Of a DNA stretch of 64,000 nt, positions 15,203 to 24,160 are shown in pieces. Source of the stretch: an uncultured Bacteroidia bacterium. Its GTDB lineage: Bacteria; Bacteroidota; Bacteroidia; Bacteroidales; UBA932. Numbering within the stretch: position 1 is the first letter of the stretch; each line of letters begins with the position of its first letter. The translations under genes and the position numbers were made by a program. The stretch is from NCBI GenBank assembly GCA_902801205.1, contig CADCHE010000002.1, positions 1 through 64,000 of the forward strand, in the 5' to 3' direction. Below the pieces are notes generated by a model, which was given only the letters and a program-made list of their open reading frames with translations, was not told where the DNA came from and did not search any database.

Positions 15203-16860
15203 GCTTTTTTCTCCGACGCCTTATCGTCAGTCCCGGACGGAACGGCCGGCTGTCCCAGGTTCAGGATCACCAATTTGTCTCCTGCCTGCAGCACCGTGTC
15301 ACCGTTCGGGATGATGTTTTCTTCCCCGCGCCGGACCATTACGACCAGACCCTTGCCCGGGTAGTCGGCGATGCGTGAGCCGACGCGCCGGCTGTCCACC
15401 TTCACCTTCTTTTCGATCAGGAAGGTGTCCGTGTCCTCGAAGCCGCGCGTCATGGTGATAACCTCGTCGCCGGGCTGCAGGACGGTGCTTCCCCGCGGCA
15501 GGATCCGTTCCCCGTTGCGCATCACGAGTGCGATGAGCAGGTTGCGCGGCAAGCCCAGGGTGCGGATTTCCCGGCCCGCCCACGCGCTGTCCGTCGTCAC
15601 CGGAACGCGTCCGAAGAGCATGTCGGTGCCGCCGGAATAGTCGTTGAACGTCTTCATGATGTCGGCATTGGGGTCGATCATGTCCAGTTTGTGCGCCACC
15701 CAGGGGATCAGCGACCCTTGCAGGCCGATGGACAGGAGTACCACCACGAACACGACGTTGAAGATGTCGTGCTCGAGGAAGGCGGGACTCACCATCGCCA
15801 TGATCGCGAACACGATGGACGCGGCCCCGCGCAGGCCCACGAACGAGATCAGCGCCTGCTGCTTGACTCCGTACTTGCGGAAGGGCGTGAGGATGCCGAA
15901 GACGGCCGCCGGACGTGCGACCAGCAGCATGAAGAGGAAGATGGCGATGGCCGGCAGCACGGCCTTGTGCATCTGGGCGGGATGGGCCAGCAGGCCGAGC
16001 AGGAAGAAGATCAGCACCTGCATCAGGCCGGTGAACCCGTCGAAGAAACTGACCAGGGACTTCTTGTTGTTGAACTCTTCGTTGCCCAGGACGATGCCCA
16101 CGATGTAGGCGCTCAGGTAGCCGTTGCCGCCGATCATCGTCGGGAAGGCGTAGGCCGCGATCGCCACGGCGAAGATGTACAGCGAGTCGAATCCGCTGGC
16201 GAAGTAGGGGATGTGGCGGAAGCCGAAAACGGCCAGCCACGCGATGACCAGGCCGCCGAGGCCGCCGAAGACAATCTGCGCGAAGACGTTCCAGACGATG
16301 CCCCCACCGCTCGCCGATCCGTTCATGACCGAGAGCAGGATGACGGTAAGCATGTATGCGGCCGGGTCGTTGCTGCCGCTTTCCATCTCCAGCATCGGGG
16401 CCGTGTTGTTCCGCAGGCCGAGCCGCTTGCTGCGCAGGATGGAGAAGACGGATGCCGCGTCGGTGGATCCCATCACGGCGCCGAACAGCAGGCTCTCCAG
16501 CAGCGCCCAGTGCAGGACGTAATGGCAGAAGAGGCCCACCAGGGCGGCCGTAGCGAGTACCCCGACCGAGGCCAGCAGGATGGATTCGCGGACCACGGGC
16601 TTCACCGACTCCCACCGGGTGCCGAAACCGCCGTAGAACATGATGAAGATGAGGGCGACGGTACAGGTCTCCTTCGCGAAATCGTAGTTGTCGAAGCGAA
16701 CCGGCCAGAGGCCGTTGTTGGCGAACAGCATACCGAGCAGCATGAATGCCAGCAGGGCGGGCACTCCGATCCGCGAGGACAGGGTGTTGAGCCAGATGCA
16801 CGTCAGGATGACGACGGCGATCAGGATCAGGAAGAGCGGAGTCAGCGAAGGGAACAGCAT
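15199..16860 (-). CDS. CPA1-type K+/H+ (Na+/H+) antiporter with TrkA-C domains
   Basis: 553 residues. About 12 membrane helices in the first 390 residues, with the CPA signature GAVMGSTDAASVFSILRS and LEMESGSNDPAAYML (the Asp pair that binds the ion). The cytoplasmic tail carries two TrkA_C/RCK-C-like modules (IRTLGLPRNLLIALVMRNGE ... LQPGDEVITMTRG; and DYPGKGLVVMVRRGEENII ... LQAGDKLVILNLG). This is the layout of NhaP2/CvrA (YcgO) K+/H+ antiporters. ATG overlaps the TGA of the DUF296 gene (TGATG), the third gene of the operon. Confidence 0.9.
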   Translation of the reverse strand: MLFPSLTPLFLILIAVVILTCIWLNTLSSRIGVPALLAFMLLGMLFANNGLWPVRFDNYDFAKETCTVALIFIMFYGGFGTRWESVKPVVRESILLASVGVLATAALVGLFCHYVLHWALLESLLFGAVMGSTDAASVFSILRSKRLGLRNNTAPMLEMESGSNDPAAYMLTVILLSVMNGSASGGGIVWNVFAQIVFGGLGGLVIAWLAVFGFRHIPYFASGFDSLYIFAVAIAAYAFPTMIGGNGYLSAYIVGIVLGNEEFNNKKSLVSFFDGFTGLMQVLIFFLLGLLAHPAQMHKAVLPAIAIFLFMLLVARPAAVFGILTPFRKYGVKQQALISFVGLRGAASIVFAIMAMVSPAFLEHDIFNVVFVVVLLSIGLQGSLIPWVAHKLDMIDPNADIMKTFNDYSGGTDMLFGRVPVTTDSAWAGREIRTLGLPRNLLIALVMRNGERILPRGSTVLQPGDEVITMTRGFEDTDTFLIEKKVKVDSRRVGSRIADYPGKGLVVMVRRGEENIIPNGDTVLQAGDKLVILNLGQPAVPSGTDDKASEKKA

Positions 16861-17294
16861 CAGAATTCGTACAAGTTAAGACCGGTTTCGGGATCGAAGC
16901 GCCGGCCGACGGGGCCGGGCATCGGACGGACGAAGAGTTCGCAGGCGCCGCGGACGACGGCCCGGAGCAGATGCCCGCCGATCATCGTGTAGTCAGCACG
17001 CCCGAGACAGGCGTGCACGTGCAGGTAGGGCTTGCCCTCGGACCGGGAGATGTTGCCGGTGAGGTTGGCGATTTCCATCTGCTCTTCGAATGTCTTGTCG
17101 ACATAGTGCTTGACCCGGGGGTCGAAGAAGCGGAGGGTTGCCCCGCTGATGGCGCCCAGGCCGGTGATTTCCCCGGCCTGCAGGTCGAGGTCGCTGCAGA
17201 GACGCTCGAGGGCGGCGACGATCTCGCATCCGGAGGCGACGGATACGATGAGCGTCCCGTTCTGGTCGATGCAAGTGTACATTTTCTGTTCCAT
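16860..17294 (-). CDS. PPC/DUF296 domain protein
   Basis: 144 residues, a single PPC (DUF296) domain: GEITGLGAISGATLRFFDP, then LTGNISRSEGKPYLHVHACL and GGHLLRAVVRGACELFV. The HVHA...H histidines are the metal site of bacterial stand-alone PPC proteins, which form trimers; plant AT-hook proteins use the same fold but no AT hook is present here. The molecular role is not known. Sits 3 nt behind the protease/barrel gene and overlaps the antiporter start by one base, so all three are probably co-expressed. Confidence 0.88.
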   Translation of the reverse strand: MEQKMYTCIDQNGTLIVSVASGCEIVAALERLCSDLDLQAGEITGLGAISGATLRFFDPRVKHYVDKTFEEQMEIANLTGNISRSEGKPYLHVHACLGRADYTMIGGHLLRAVVRGACELFVRPMPGPVGRRFDPETGLNLYEF

Positions 17295-17297
17295 GGG

Positions 17298-20200
17298 TTA
17301 GAGTGAAAGGTTGGTCTTGAAGCCGATATAGAACTCGTCTTTGATCGGGAAGTACTTCATCAGGGAGCCGCCGTTGTACGCGACGCGGAGGGCGACTTTG
17401 AGAGGAGAGTTGAGCATGAGGATCTTTTCGAACCGGAAGCCCAGGTCGGCGCCCGCGCTGTACAGGTTGCCGGTGCCGGAACCTGCCGCGTCGGTGAAGG
17501 TCACGTCGCAGAAGGGGGTCAGGTCGAGGTTCCGCAGATAGGCGAGGTAGCCCAGCGACCAGTCCAGCGAGGCGAGCGGCATCGTATAGTCGGCGCTCAG
17601 GCAGGCGGCATAGTCCCCCGCGAGGTTGATCTGCGACCCGGTCATCGTGTCTTCGAAGCCGCGGGGCGCCATGTCCTCCATGCCGGAGAGCCAGAAACCG
17701 AGGGGCATCGCACCCGAAGCCGGGTCGGCGCCCTTGGTCTGCACCGCAGCGGCGAGTTTCAGGCCGTGGCAGGCTGCCAGGCCGGGCAGGAAGCCGTGCA
17801 CGCCGGCATAGAGCGAGTGGTTGCAGGCATTCGCGGAGTAGCGGGCGGACAGGCCGGCGCCCAGGCGCGGATAGGAAGCGGCCGGGGCGGTAGGCCGCGC
17901 CACGGAAGCGCTGAAGCCCGCCTGGTAGAACAGCATGTTGATCCGGGAACCGCCGGTGTTCAACTGCGGGATGTAGCCCAAACCGGGCTGGTAATCATAG
18001 AGCATGTAACTCTCGCCGAGGTCGTCCGTGCTGCCCTTGATGGAGAAGTACGGGGCGAAGGAACGGTTCCAGCCGTGCGAGGAGAAGTCGAGGGGCAGGC
18101 TGACGGAGAGCCGGCCGCCGATGTAGACCGGGCTGCCGCCTTCGCGTTCGAGGGTGCGCTGGAAGGTGGAGTCCGTTTCAGAGATGAGGCCGCGGGTGAC
18201 GGAGACCGAAGGACGGTCGCCGATGTCGAAGCCGGCTTCGATGACGGGCAGCAGGCCGGAGTAGGTCAGGCGGGCGTGCAGGCCGGTGGAAATCTCGTCT
18301 TCATTGAGCGGATTCTCATGGATGGAAAGGCCCAGGGTGCCGCTGGCCGTGCCGGTCAGGTTCTGGAAATAGACCAGGGCGCCGGCGGACGCGGACTGGT
18401 AATCGAACGAGGCGTCCGTCACGCCGAGGTCGTCCTCCTCGGAATAGACAGGGGCCCAGGAGTGGATGTGCAGGAAGTTGGCGGCTTTCTTGTAACGCTC
18501 GGTGGCGGGCAGTCCGGGCGCCTGCACCATCGGCTTCTGTGCGGCGATGGCCCGCTCCTGCGCTGCCAGCTTGTCGGCGATGGGCCAGGCGGCGACATCC
18601 GCGAAGGCGACGGGGCGGTCCAGCGTCTTCTCGACGGTCGACAGGATCCGTCCTTCGGGCTGCAGGGCCGCAAAACAGAGCTTGCCGTCGCGGAAGAACG
18701 GGCTGGAAACACCGTACTTGGTGTTGGTCAACTGCGTCATCTTTCCGCCGGCGTACGAGTAGATTTCCCGGGTGCCGTTGCGGTCGCTGGTGAAGTAGAC
18801 CACGCCGTTACGGCTGATCATGCCGCTGATCTGGGCGGGCACGGCCGGTTCCAGGACCGTGATGGAGGCAAAGTCGGTCCGGTAGAGGCCCATTCCGTTG
18901 TCGGAGACGCCCGTGAAGAGGAGGTCGTTCCCGCAGAAGGCCACCTCGGTGACCTGCAGGCCGCCCGGCGCGGCGATGCTGCGGATTTCTTCTTCGGTGT
19001 CAAGGTCGAAGAGGACGATGCGGCTGCCGCCGGCGATCGGGTACTCGGGGGCAGCCAGGTAGCGGCCGTCTTCGGAGATGGCCGGCGAGACGAAGCGGCC
19101 CTCGTGCGTGACATCGTAGATCTTCTTTTCACCGACCTTCATCTTCTTGATGCGGTTGTCTTGCTGCAGGTCCCAGCGTGCGTTCACGGCCATTTCAGAC
19201 CAGTAGAGGCAGTCGGTCCGGGGCGAGTAGACCAGACGGCTTTCGGCGCCTGTCGGGCGGATGGATTCCACCGTGCCGTCCGGGAGGATCTCCACCAGTT
19301 CCTCCGCATCGGCCAGGCCGGCACGGATTGCGAAGACGCGGCCGTCGGCTGTCTGGACGGCGTTGGTGGTGACGGTGAAGTAGCGGCGCGTCTCCGTCAT
19401 CAGCGGCTGGAGTTCCTGGAAGGGGCCGCGGCGGGCATCATCCTCCTTCCAAGTGGTGCTGAACGCCTCGGCGATGCCGTTCCAGGTCTGCTTCATCGAC
19501 TTGCCGGAGTACGACTTCATCGTTTTCGGAAGGGCGCTGAAACACAACGGTTTCGTGAGCCGGTGCAGGTAGTCGGACATGAACATCGGGGCGCCGTACT
19601 CCGTCCGCATGCCGGCAACGGTCATGTAGCCGATCCGGTAGTAGTCCGGGGTGTAGTGCTTCTGCGAGCCGTAGCGCCAGCGCATCCAGTTGCGGGTGTC
19701 GCCATTGTCGAAGGCCATCCGGATGTAGGCCAGGAAGTCGCCCGAGCGGCCGCGGCCGCTTGAGGTCAGCGCGGTTTCGGCCACGACGGCGTCACCTTCC
19801 AGGATGGCTGCGTTCGGCAGGAATCCGCTGACCATCTGGGCGGGCAGCTGCCCGAAGGGGTAGTGGAACGGCTTCCAGAATCCGGAGCGGCCGAGCTGCA
19901 TCTGCGCGACGTGGCGGTTTTCATGGATGGCGAGGATTTTCTCCCAGGGGACGGGCGGCAGCATGCCGTAGGAGTCCGCGAACGTAAAGAGGACCATCCG
20001 GCGGGGCGCCCAGGTGACGGCGCCGTTCGAGAATCCGGTGAAGGGGTGCAGGATGACGGGCATCGGGCGGCGGTAGCGCTCGTTGGGGAGGAAGCCTGCG
20101 GAGTTGCCGACCCAGGGGCGGTACTGCTCCAGCAGAGCGGCGTAGACGCGGCCGAGGGAGTCGGCCTGCACGGGGAAAATGACTTGGTAATTCTGCGATT

Positions 20201-20318
20201 TGACAGTATTCCAGCGGGTGCTCGCTTTTTCGGTACCAAGACTGTTGAACTGTGCGCGGGCCTCCATGCTGCCGAGGACCGCAACCAACAGAATCAAGAT
20301 GGTTTTTCTCAAATTCAT
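17298..20318 (-). CDS. Outer-membrane protein: HExxH protease-like domain, TolB-like propeller, beta-barrel
   Basis: 1006 residues with signal peptide (MNLRKTILILLVAVLGSMEA / RAQ). Residues about 30-290 resemble gluzincin (peptidase MA-like) domains with HENRH (HExxH) near residue 133 and a later acidic ILEGDAVVAET that could supply the third ligand. Residues about 300-600 are beta-propeller blades of the TolB/WD40-like kind (FVSPAISEDGRYLAAPEYP; YFTSDRNGTREIYSYAGG). From about 650 to the end aromatic-alternating strands form an outer-membrane barrel ending KTNLSL. Likely a surface or periplasmic protease/sensor anchored by its barrel. A TTG two codons upstream is rejected for the ATG at 20318. 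First gene of a three-gene operon. Confidence 0.82.
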   Translation of the reverse strand: MNLRKTILILLVAVLGSMEARAQFNSLGTEKASTRWNTVKSQNYQVIFPVQADSLGRVYAALLEQYRPWVGNSAGFLPNERYRRPMPVILHPFTGFSNGAVTWAPRRMVLFTFADSYGMLPPVPWEKILAIHENRHVAQMQLGRSGFWKPFHYPFGQLPAQMVSGFLPNAAILEGDAVVAETALTSSGRGRSGDFLAYIRMAFDNGDTRNWMRWRYGSQKHYTPDYYRIGYMTVAGMRTEYGAPMFMSDYLHRLTKPLCFSALPKTMKSYSGKSMKQTWNGIAEAFSTTWKEDDARRGPFQELQPLMTETRRYFTVTTNAVQTADGRVFAIRAGLADAEELVEILPDGTVESIRPTGAESRLVYSPRTDCLYWSEMAVNARWDLQQDNRIKKMKVGEKKIYDVTHEGRFVSPAISEDGRYLAAPEYPIAGGSRIVLFDLDTEEEIRSIAAPGGLQVTEVAFCGNDLLFTGVSDNGMGLYRTDFASITVLEPAVPAQISGMISRNGVVYFTSDRNGTREIYSYAGGKMTQLTNTKYGVSSPFFRDGKLCFAALQPEGRILSTVEKTLDRPVAFADVAAWPIADKLAAQERAIAAQKPMVQAPGLPATERYKKAANFLHIHSWAPVYSEEDDLGVTDASFDYQSASAGALVYFQNLTGTASGTLGLSIHENPLNEDEISTGLHARLTYSGLLPVIEAGFDIGDRPSVSVTRGLISETDSTFQRTLEREGGSPVYIGGRLSVSLPLDFSSHGWNRSFAPYFSIKGSTDDLGESYMLYDYQPGLGYIPQLNTGGSRINMLFYQAGFSASVARPTAPAASYPRLGAGLSARYSANACNHSLYAGVHGFLPGLAACHGLKLAAAVQTKGADPASGAMPLGFWLSGMEDMAPRGFEDTMTGSQINLAGDYAACLSADYTMPLASLDWSLGYLAYLRNLDLTPFCDVTFTDAAGSGTGNLYSAGADLGFRFEKILMLNSPLKVALRVAYNGGSLMKYFPIKDEFYIGFKTNLSL

Positions 20319-20353
20319 TCTCAAATACGTTGTTAATAGGTGATTTCCGCTTG

Positions 20354-20361
20354 CAAAGATA
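20354..20361 (-). promoter_or_regulatory. Promoter -7 element TATCTTTG
   Basis: Perfect TAnnTTTG 35 nt before the ATG at 20318; promoter of the protease/DUF296/antiporter operon. Confidence 0.7.
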
Positions 20362-20412
20362 GTAAAAGAATCCAGTCCGGGCCGCCGGTTTGCAATTTCT
20401 GTCGGGAAAAGG

Positions 20413-20420
20413 TATCTTTG
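20413..20420 (+). promoter_or_regulatory. Promoter -7 element TATCTTTG
   Basis: Perfect TAnnTTTG 5 nt before the ATG at 20426; divergent from 20354-20361. Predicts a leaderless transcript. Confidence 0.7.
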
Positions 20421-20425
20421 CCTTC

Positions 20426-21652
20426 ATGAAACATCTTCGAATCTGGGCTGCCGCGGCCGCGTTGCTGGTCGCTGCCGCCGTCACCGCCAAGGAAAGGAAG
20501 GCGGTCATCATCCTCATCGACGGGGTTCCGAAAGACGCCGTCGAACGCCTGCATGTGCCGGCTATCTACGACATCGCCGCGAAGGGCGCCTTCGGGAACT
20601 GCCTGATCGGCGGGCAGGTAGGGACCTGGAGCCAGACCCCGACCATCTCGGCGGTCGGCTACAATTCGATGCTGACGGGCACCTGGGCGGCCAAGCACAA
20701 CGTGTATGGAAACGGCAACCTTTCCCCGGCCTACCAGTACTGGTCGCTCTTCCGGATCGCCAAGGCGCAGGAACGGCCGCTGAAAACGGGGATCTATTCC
20801 AGCTGGACCGACAACCGTACGGTCCTTCTGGGTGAGGGCAAGGAGGAAACCGGCCGCCTGCAGATCGATATCGTCCGCGACGGGTACGACCTCGACCCGG
20901 TGACGTATCCTTCCAAGCCCGAAGAGCTGCACGTTTTCGATTACGACGAACGGGTCACCCAGGAGGCGGAGAAGAGCATCCGCGAGGACGCCCCCGACCT
21001 CAGCTGGGTCTACCTGTGGTATACCGACGACGCGTCGCACATCCACGGGAACGGTGCCATCTTCGACGAGTACATCCTCAAGGCGGGCGAGCAGATCGGC
21101 CGCATCTGGGAGGCGGTACGCTACCGCGAGCGGCATTTCGGCGAAGAGTGGATGATCGTCGTACTGACGGACCACGGCCGCTCCCTCGACGGCCATTCGC
21201 ACGGCGGGCACTCCGCCCGCGAGCGGGCCGGATGGATTGCCACCAACCGGAAGGTGAACCGGTATTTCAAGGACGGGAAGGCACAGATCGTCGACGTCAA
21301 CCCGTCGGTCTGCGAGTTTCTGGGGATGACGGTTCCGGACGAAGTCGCCCGCGAACGCGACGGCATTTCCTTCCTCGGGAAGACCTGCATCCAGGAGCTC
21401 TCCGTCATGCCGTACGACGACGAGGCCATCCTTTCCTGGACGGCCGTCCGGCCGCATGCGAAGGTCGCGGTCTATGCCGCCGCGGACAATGCCTACAAGG
21501 AAGGCAAACCCCAGGCGTGGAAGCATCTGGGCGACATCGAGGCGGGGCAGGAGCAGCTGCGCGTGTCCTTGAAGGAGCTGGGGGCGACGAAGTTCTGCAA
21601 GTTCGCCCTTGTCAGCCCGCACGAGACCCTGACGGGCTGGCTGGTCCGCTGA
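20426..21652 (+). CDS. Alkaline phosphatase/nucleotide pyrophosphatase-family protein
   Basis: 408 residues with signal peptide (MKHLRIWAAAAALLVAAAVTA). Alkaline-phosphatase superfamily, phosphodiesterase type: first metal Asp in AVIILIDGVPKDAV, nucleophile region TPTISAVGYNSMLTGTWAAKH, then YTDDASHIHG, VVLTDHGRS and HSHGGHS as the remaining metal ligands. This is the pattern of type I phosphodiesterases/nucleotide pyrophosphatases, which cleave phosphodiesters outside the cytoplasm. The nucleophile is probably the Thr or Ser in the TIS segment. Its stop abuts the stop of the converging hrpB. Confidence 0.85.
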   Translation: MKHLRIWAAAAALLVAAAVTAKERKAVIILIDGVPKDAVERLHVPAIYDIAAKGAFGNCLIGGQVGTWSQTPTISAVGYNSMLTGTWAAKHNVYGNGNLSPAYQYWSLFRIAKAQERPLKTGIYSSWTDNRTVLLGEGKEETGRLQIDIVRDGYDLDPVTYPSKPEELHVFDYDERVTQEAEKSIREDAPDLSWVYLWYTDDASHIHGNGAIFDEYILKAGEQIGRIWEAVRYRERHFGEEWMIVVLTDHGRSLDGHSHGGHSARERAGWIATNRKVNRYFKDGKAQIVDVNPSVCEFLGMTVPDEVARERDGISFLGKTCIQELSVMPYDDEAILSWTAVRPHAKVAVYAAADNAYKEGKPQAWKHLGDIEAGQEQLRVSLKELGATKFCKFALVSPHETLTGWLVR

Positions 21653-24160
21653 TCACGTTTTCTTCTTTCTGACCCCGCGGACGGGATCGGCCGCGAGGGG
21701 ATCGTCCGGCCAGGCGTGGCGCGGATAGCGGCGCCGCAGCTCCGAACGTACCTGGAAGTAGGTGTCTTTCCAGAAACTGCGCAGGTCGGAGGTGAGCTGG
21801 ACGGGCTTGAATCCCGGTGAAAGCAGTTCCATCAGCACGGGGACGCCGTCGATGTGCGGGGTGTCCACCAGCCCGAAGCATTCTTGCAGGCGGACCCGGA
21901 CGACAGGCGCGTCGGCACCGGTGCGGTATTCCACGCGGATCCGGCTTCCCGTGGGGACGGTGATGTGTGAGGGGGCCAGCGTTTCGACGGCCTGTTGCTG
22001 TTCGTGGCTGAGCATCGCCCAGAGTACCGTGCACAGGTCGATCTTGCGCAGTTGCGCGGTGGTGGTCGCCGTTCCGACCCAGGGGCCGAGCCACTGCGGA
22101 GCCTGCTGCAGGAGGGTGTCGGTGGACAGGTCGGGCAGCCCCAGTTCGGGATGCCGGCGGGCGACGGCTGCGATGCGCCGCTGCAGCCCCTGCACTTCTT
22201 CCGAGAAATCCAGCATCGAACGCCCTTCTTTCACGGCCGCGCGGCAGATGGCTTCGGTCTGCCGTTCGCGCAGGTCGCCCGAAAGGGGCTGTGCGGACAG
22301 CAGCAGGTTTCCGATGCGGGTTTCGCGCCGGGCGATGACGCCGCCCTGGCGGCTGTCCCAGGCGACGACGTCCCGTGTCCGGGCCAGGGGACGCAGGTCG
22401 GCGGGCGCTACCGGATCGGCCAGGAAGATCTGCCCGACGCCGTCCGGCCGGGCGGTCAGGTGGGCGACAGCCAGCCATTCGTAGGCCGACAGCGGGTCCG
22501 CCGTGTCGAGGCGCACTTGCTCGCCGCCGGCCAGGAAATACCGCCCGGGGCCTTCTTCCGGCCGGGCATGGGCGATCCGTTCGGGATAGGCGGCGGCCAC
22601 CAGGGCGCCGACGGCATAGGGGTCCGGGATGTCGGCGGTTTCCGGGGCGCGGGTCATCCGCCGGTATTGTTCCGCACCTTGCCGCAGACGGTGCCAGGCC
22701 CCACCGTTCGGACGGTCCTGCCCGGTGCGGCGCAGGGCGGCGATCCGCAGGTCGAGGCCGGCCCCGTCGATCCCGGGCAGGTCGCGTTCTTCTAGCAGGG
22801 CTGCGATGTCCGCCGCCAGGGCGCGTTCGTTTTCATTGCCGGCGCGCAGGAGCATGCGGGCGAGGCGGGGGTGGCAGGGGAAAGCGGCCATCTGCCGGCC
22901 TTGCGGCGTGACGGCACCCGATTCGTCCACGGCGCCGAGCAGTTCCAGCAGCCGCCGGGCTTCCCGGAGCCGGTCAGCCGGCGGCGGGGTCAGCCAGGGA
23001 AGCCGTTCCGGACGGCTTTCTCCCCAGGCGGCGACCGACAGCACGAGCGGCGCCAGGTCGGCTTCCAGGATTTCGGGAACCCGTGTGGCGGCCATCCGCT
23101 GCTGCGTTCCGGCGGTCCAGAGCCGGTAACAGACCCCGGGAGACACGCGGCCGGCGCGGCCGCTCCGCTGGCGGGCCATGTCCTGGCTGATGCGGAGGGT
23201 TTCAAAATGGCTCAGGCCGCTGCGCGGATCGAAGACCGCCTTGCGGCAGAATCCACTGTCAACGACGGTACGGACGCCTTCGATGGTGAGGGAGGTTTCG
23301 GCGATGGGCGTGGCCAGGACGACTTTCCGTTCTCCGGCCGGGGCGGGTGCGATGGCTTCCCGCTGCATGCGGTCGGGCAGGTTTCCGTACAGCGGACAGA
23401 CGCGGATGCCGGCCTCTTCCAGGGCGGGAGCAAGCCGTTCAGCGCAGCGACGGATCTCCGCTTCGCCGGGCAGGAAGGCGAGCACGTCCCCTTCGCGTTC
23501 CCGGCAGGCGCGGAGCACCGCCCGGCCTGCCTCGTCGGCCGCTTCTTCGGGGCGGCAGTCCGTTTCGGCATACCGTTCCTCCACGGGAAAAAGCCGGCCG
23601 TCGCTCTCCGCGAGGGCGGCATCCAGTCTTTCGCAGAGGTCCGCCGTTTCAAGGGTGGCGCTCATCAGGACGACGCGCAGGTCGGGCCGGACCTGCCGCT
23701 GGGCTTCCAGGACGAGGGCCAGGGCGAGGTCGGTCTGCAGGCTGCGTTCGTGGAATTCGTCGAAAAGGACGGCCGAGACGCCCTCCAGTGTAGGGTCGTC
23801 CACCAGCATCCGGGTCAGGATGCCTTCCGTCAACACCTCAACGCGCGTCCGGGGGCCGGTGCGGCGCTCGAAGCGGATCCGGTAGCCGACGGTGCCTCCC
23901 GGCTCCTCGCCGAGCAGCCACGCCATCCGGTCCGCCACTTGCCGGGCGGCCATCCGGCGGGGTTCCAGCATCAGGATCTTTCCATCCTCCGGCAGGGCCT
24001 CCCGCATCGTCAGGGGCAGGAGGGTCGATTTTCCGGCACCGGGCGGGGCGCAGATCACCAGGCGTCCGTGCGTGGCGAGCAGCCGGTTGACTTCACCGGC
24101 AATCGCGGCGGCCGGGAGAGCGGCCGCCGCAGGGTGCTGCAGGACGGAAGGAGGTGTCAC
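21653..24160 (-). CDS. hrpB: ATP-dependent helicase HrpB
   Basis: 835 residues. DExH helicase: Walker A APPGAGKST, LEPRRMAARQVA, DEFHER (Walker B, near residue 134), SATL (motif III) and RQRSGRAGRVSPGVCYRLW (motif VI), followed by the helicase-associated and the HrpB-specific C-terminal domains (LLSPGFKPVQLTSDLRSFWK). The start is GTG at 24160, overlapping the TGA of the rhamnosidase gene by 4 nt (GTGA), which argues for translational coupling. HrpB is an RNA/DNA helicase of poorly known role in most bacteria; its place behind a glycosidase is probably incidental. Confidence 0.93.
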   Translation of the reverse strand: MTPPSVLQHPAAAALPAAAIAGEVNRLLATHGRLVICAPPGAGKSTLLPLTMREALPEDGKILMLEPRRMAARQVADRMAWLLGEEPGGTVGYRIRFERRTGPRTRVEVLTEGILTRMLVDDPTLEGVSAVLFDEFHERSLQTDLALALVLEAQRQVRPDLRVVLMSATLETADLCERLDAALAESDGRLFPVEERYAETDCRPEEAADEAGRAVLRACREREGDVLAFLPGEAEIRRCAERLAPALEEAGIRVCPLYGNLPDRMQREAIAPAPAGERKVVLATPIAETSLTIEGVRTVVDSGFCRKAVFDPRSGLSHFETLRISQDMARQRSGRAGRVSPGVCYRLWTAGTQQRMAATRVPEILEADLAPLVLSVAAWGESRPERLPWLTPPPADRLREARRLLELLGAVDESGAVTPQGRQMAAFPCHPRLARMLLRAGNENERALAADIAALLEERDLPGIDGAGLDLRIAALRRTGQDRPNGGAWHRLRQGAEQYRRMTRAPETADIPDPYAVGALVAAAYPERIAHARPEEGPGRYFLAGGEQVRLDTADPLSAYEWLAVAHLTARPDGVGQIFLADPVAPADLRPLARTRDVVAWDSRQGGVIARRETRIGNLLLSAQPLSGDLRERQTEAICRAAVKEGRSMLDFSEEVQGLQRRIAAVARRHPELGLPDLSTDTLLQQAPQWLGPWVGTATTTAQLRKIDLCTVLWAMLSHEQQQAVETLAPSHITVPTGSRIRVEYRTGADAPVVRVRLQECFGLVDTPHIDGVPVLMELLSPGFKPVQLTSDLRSFWKDTYFQVRSELRRRYPRHAWPDDPLAADPVRGVRKKKT

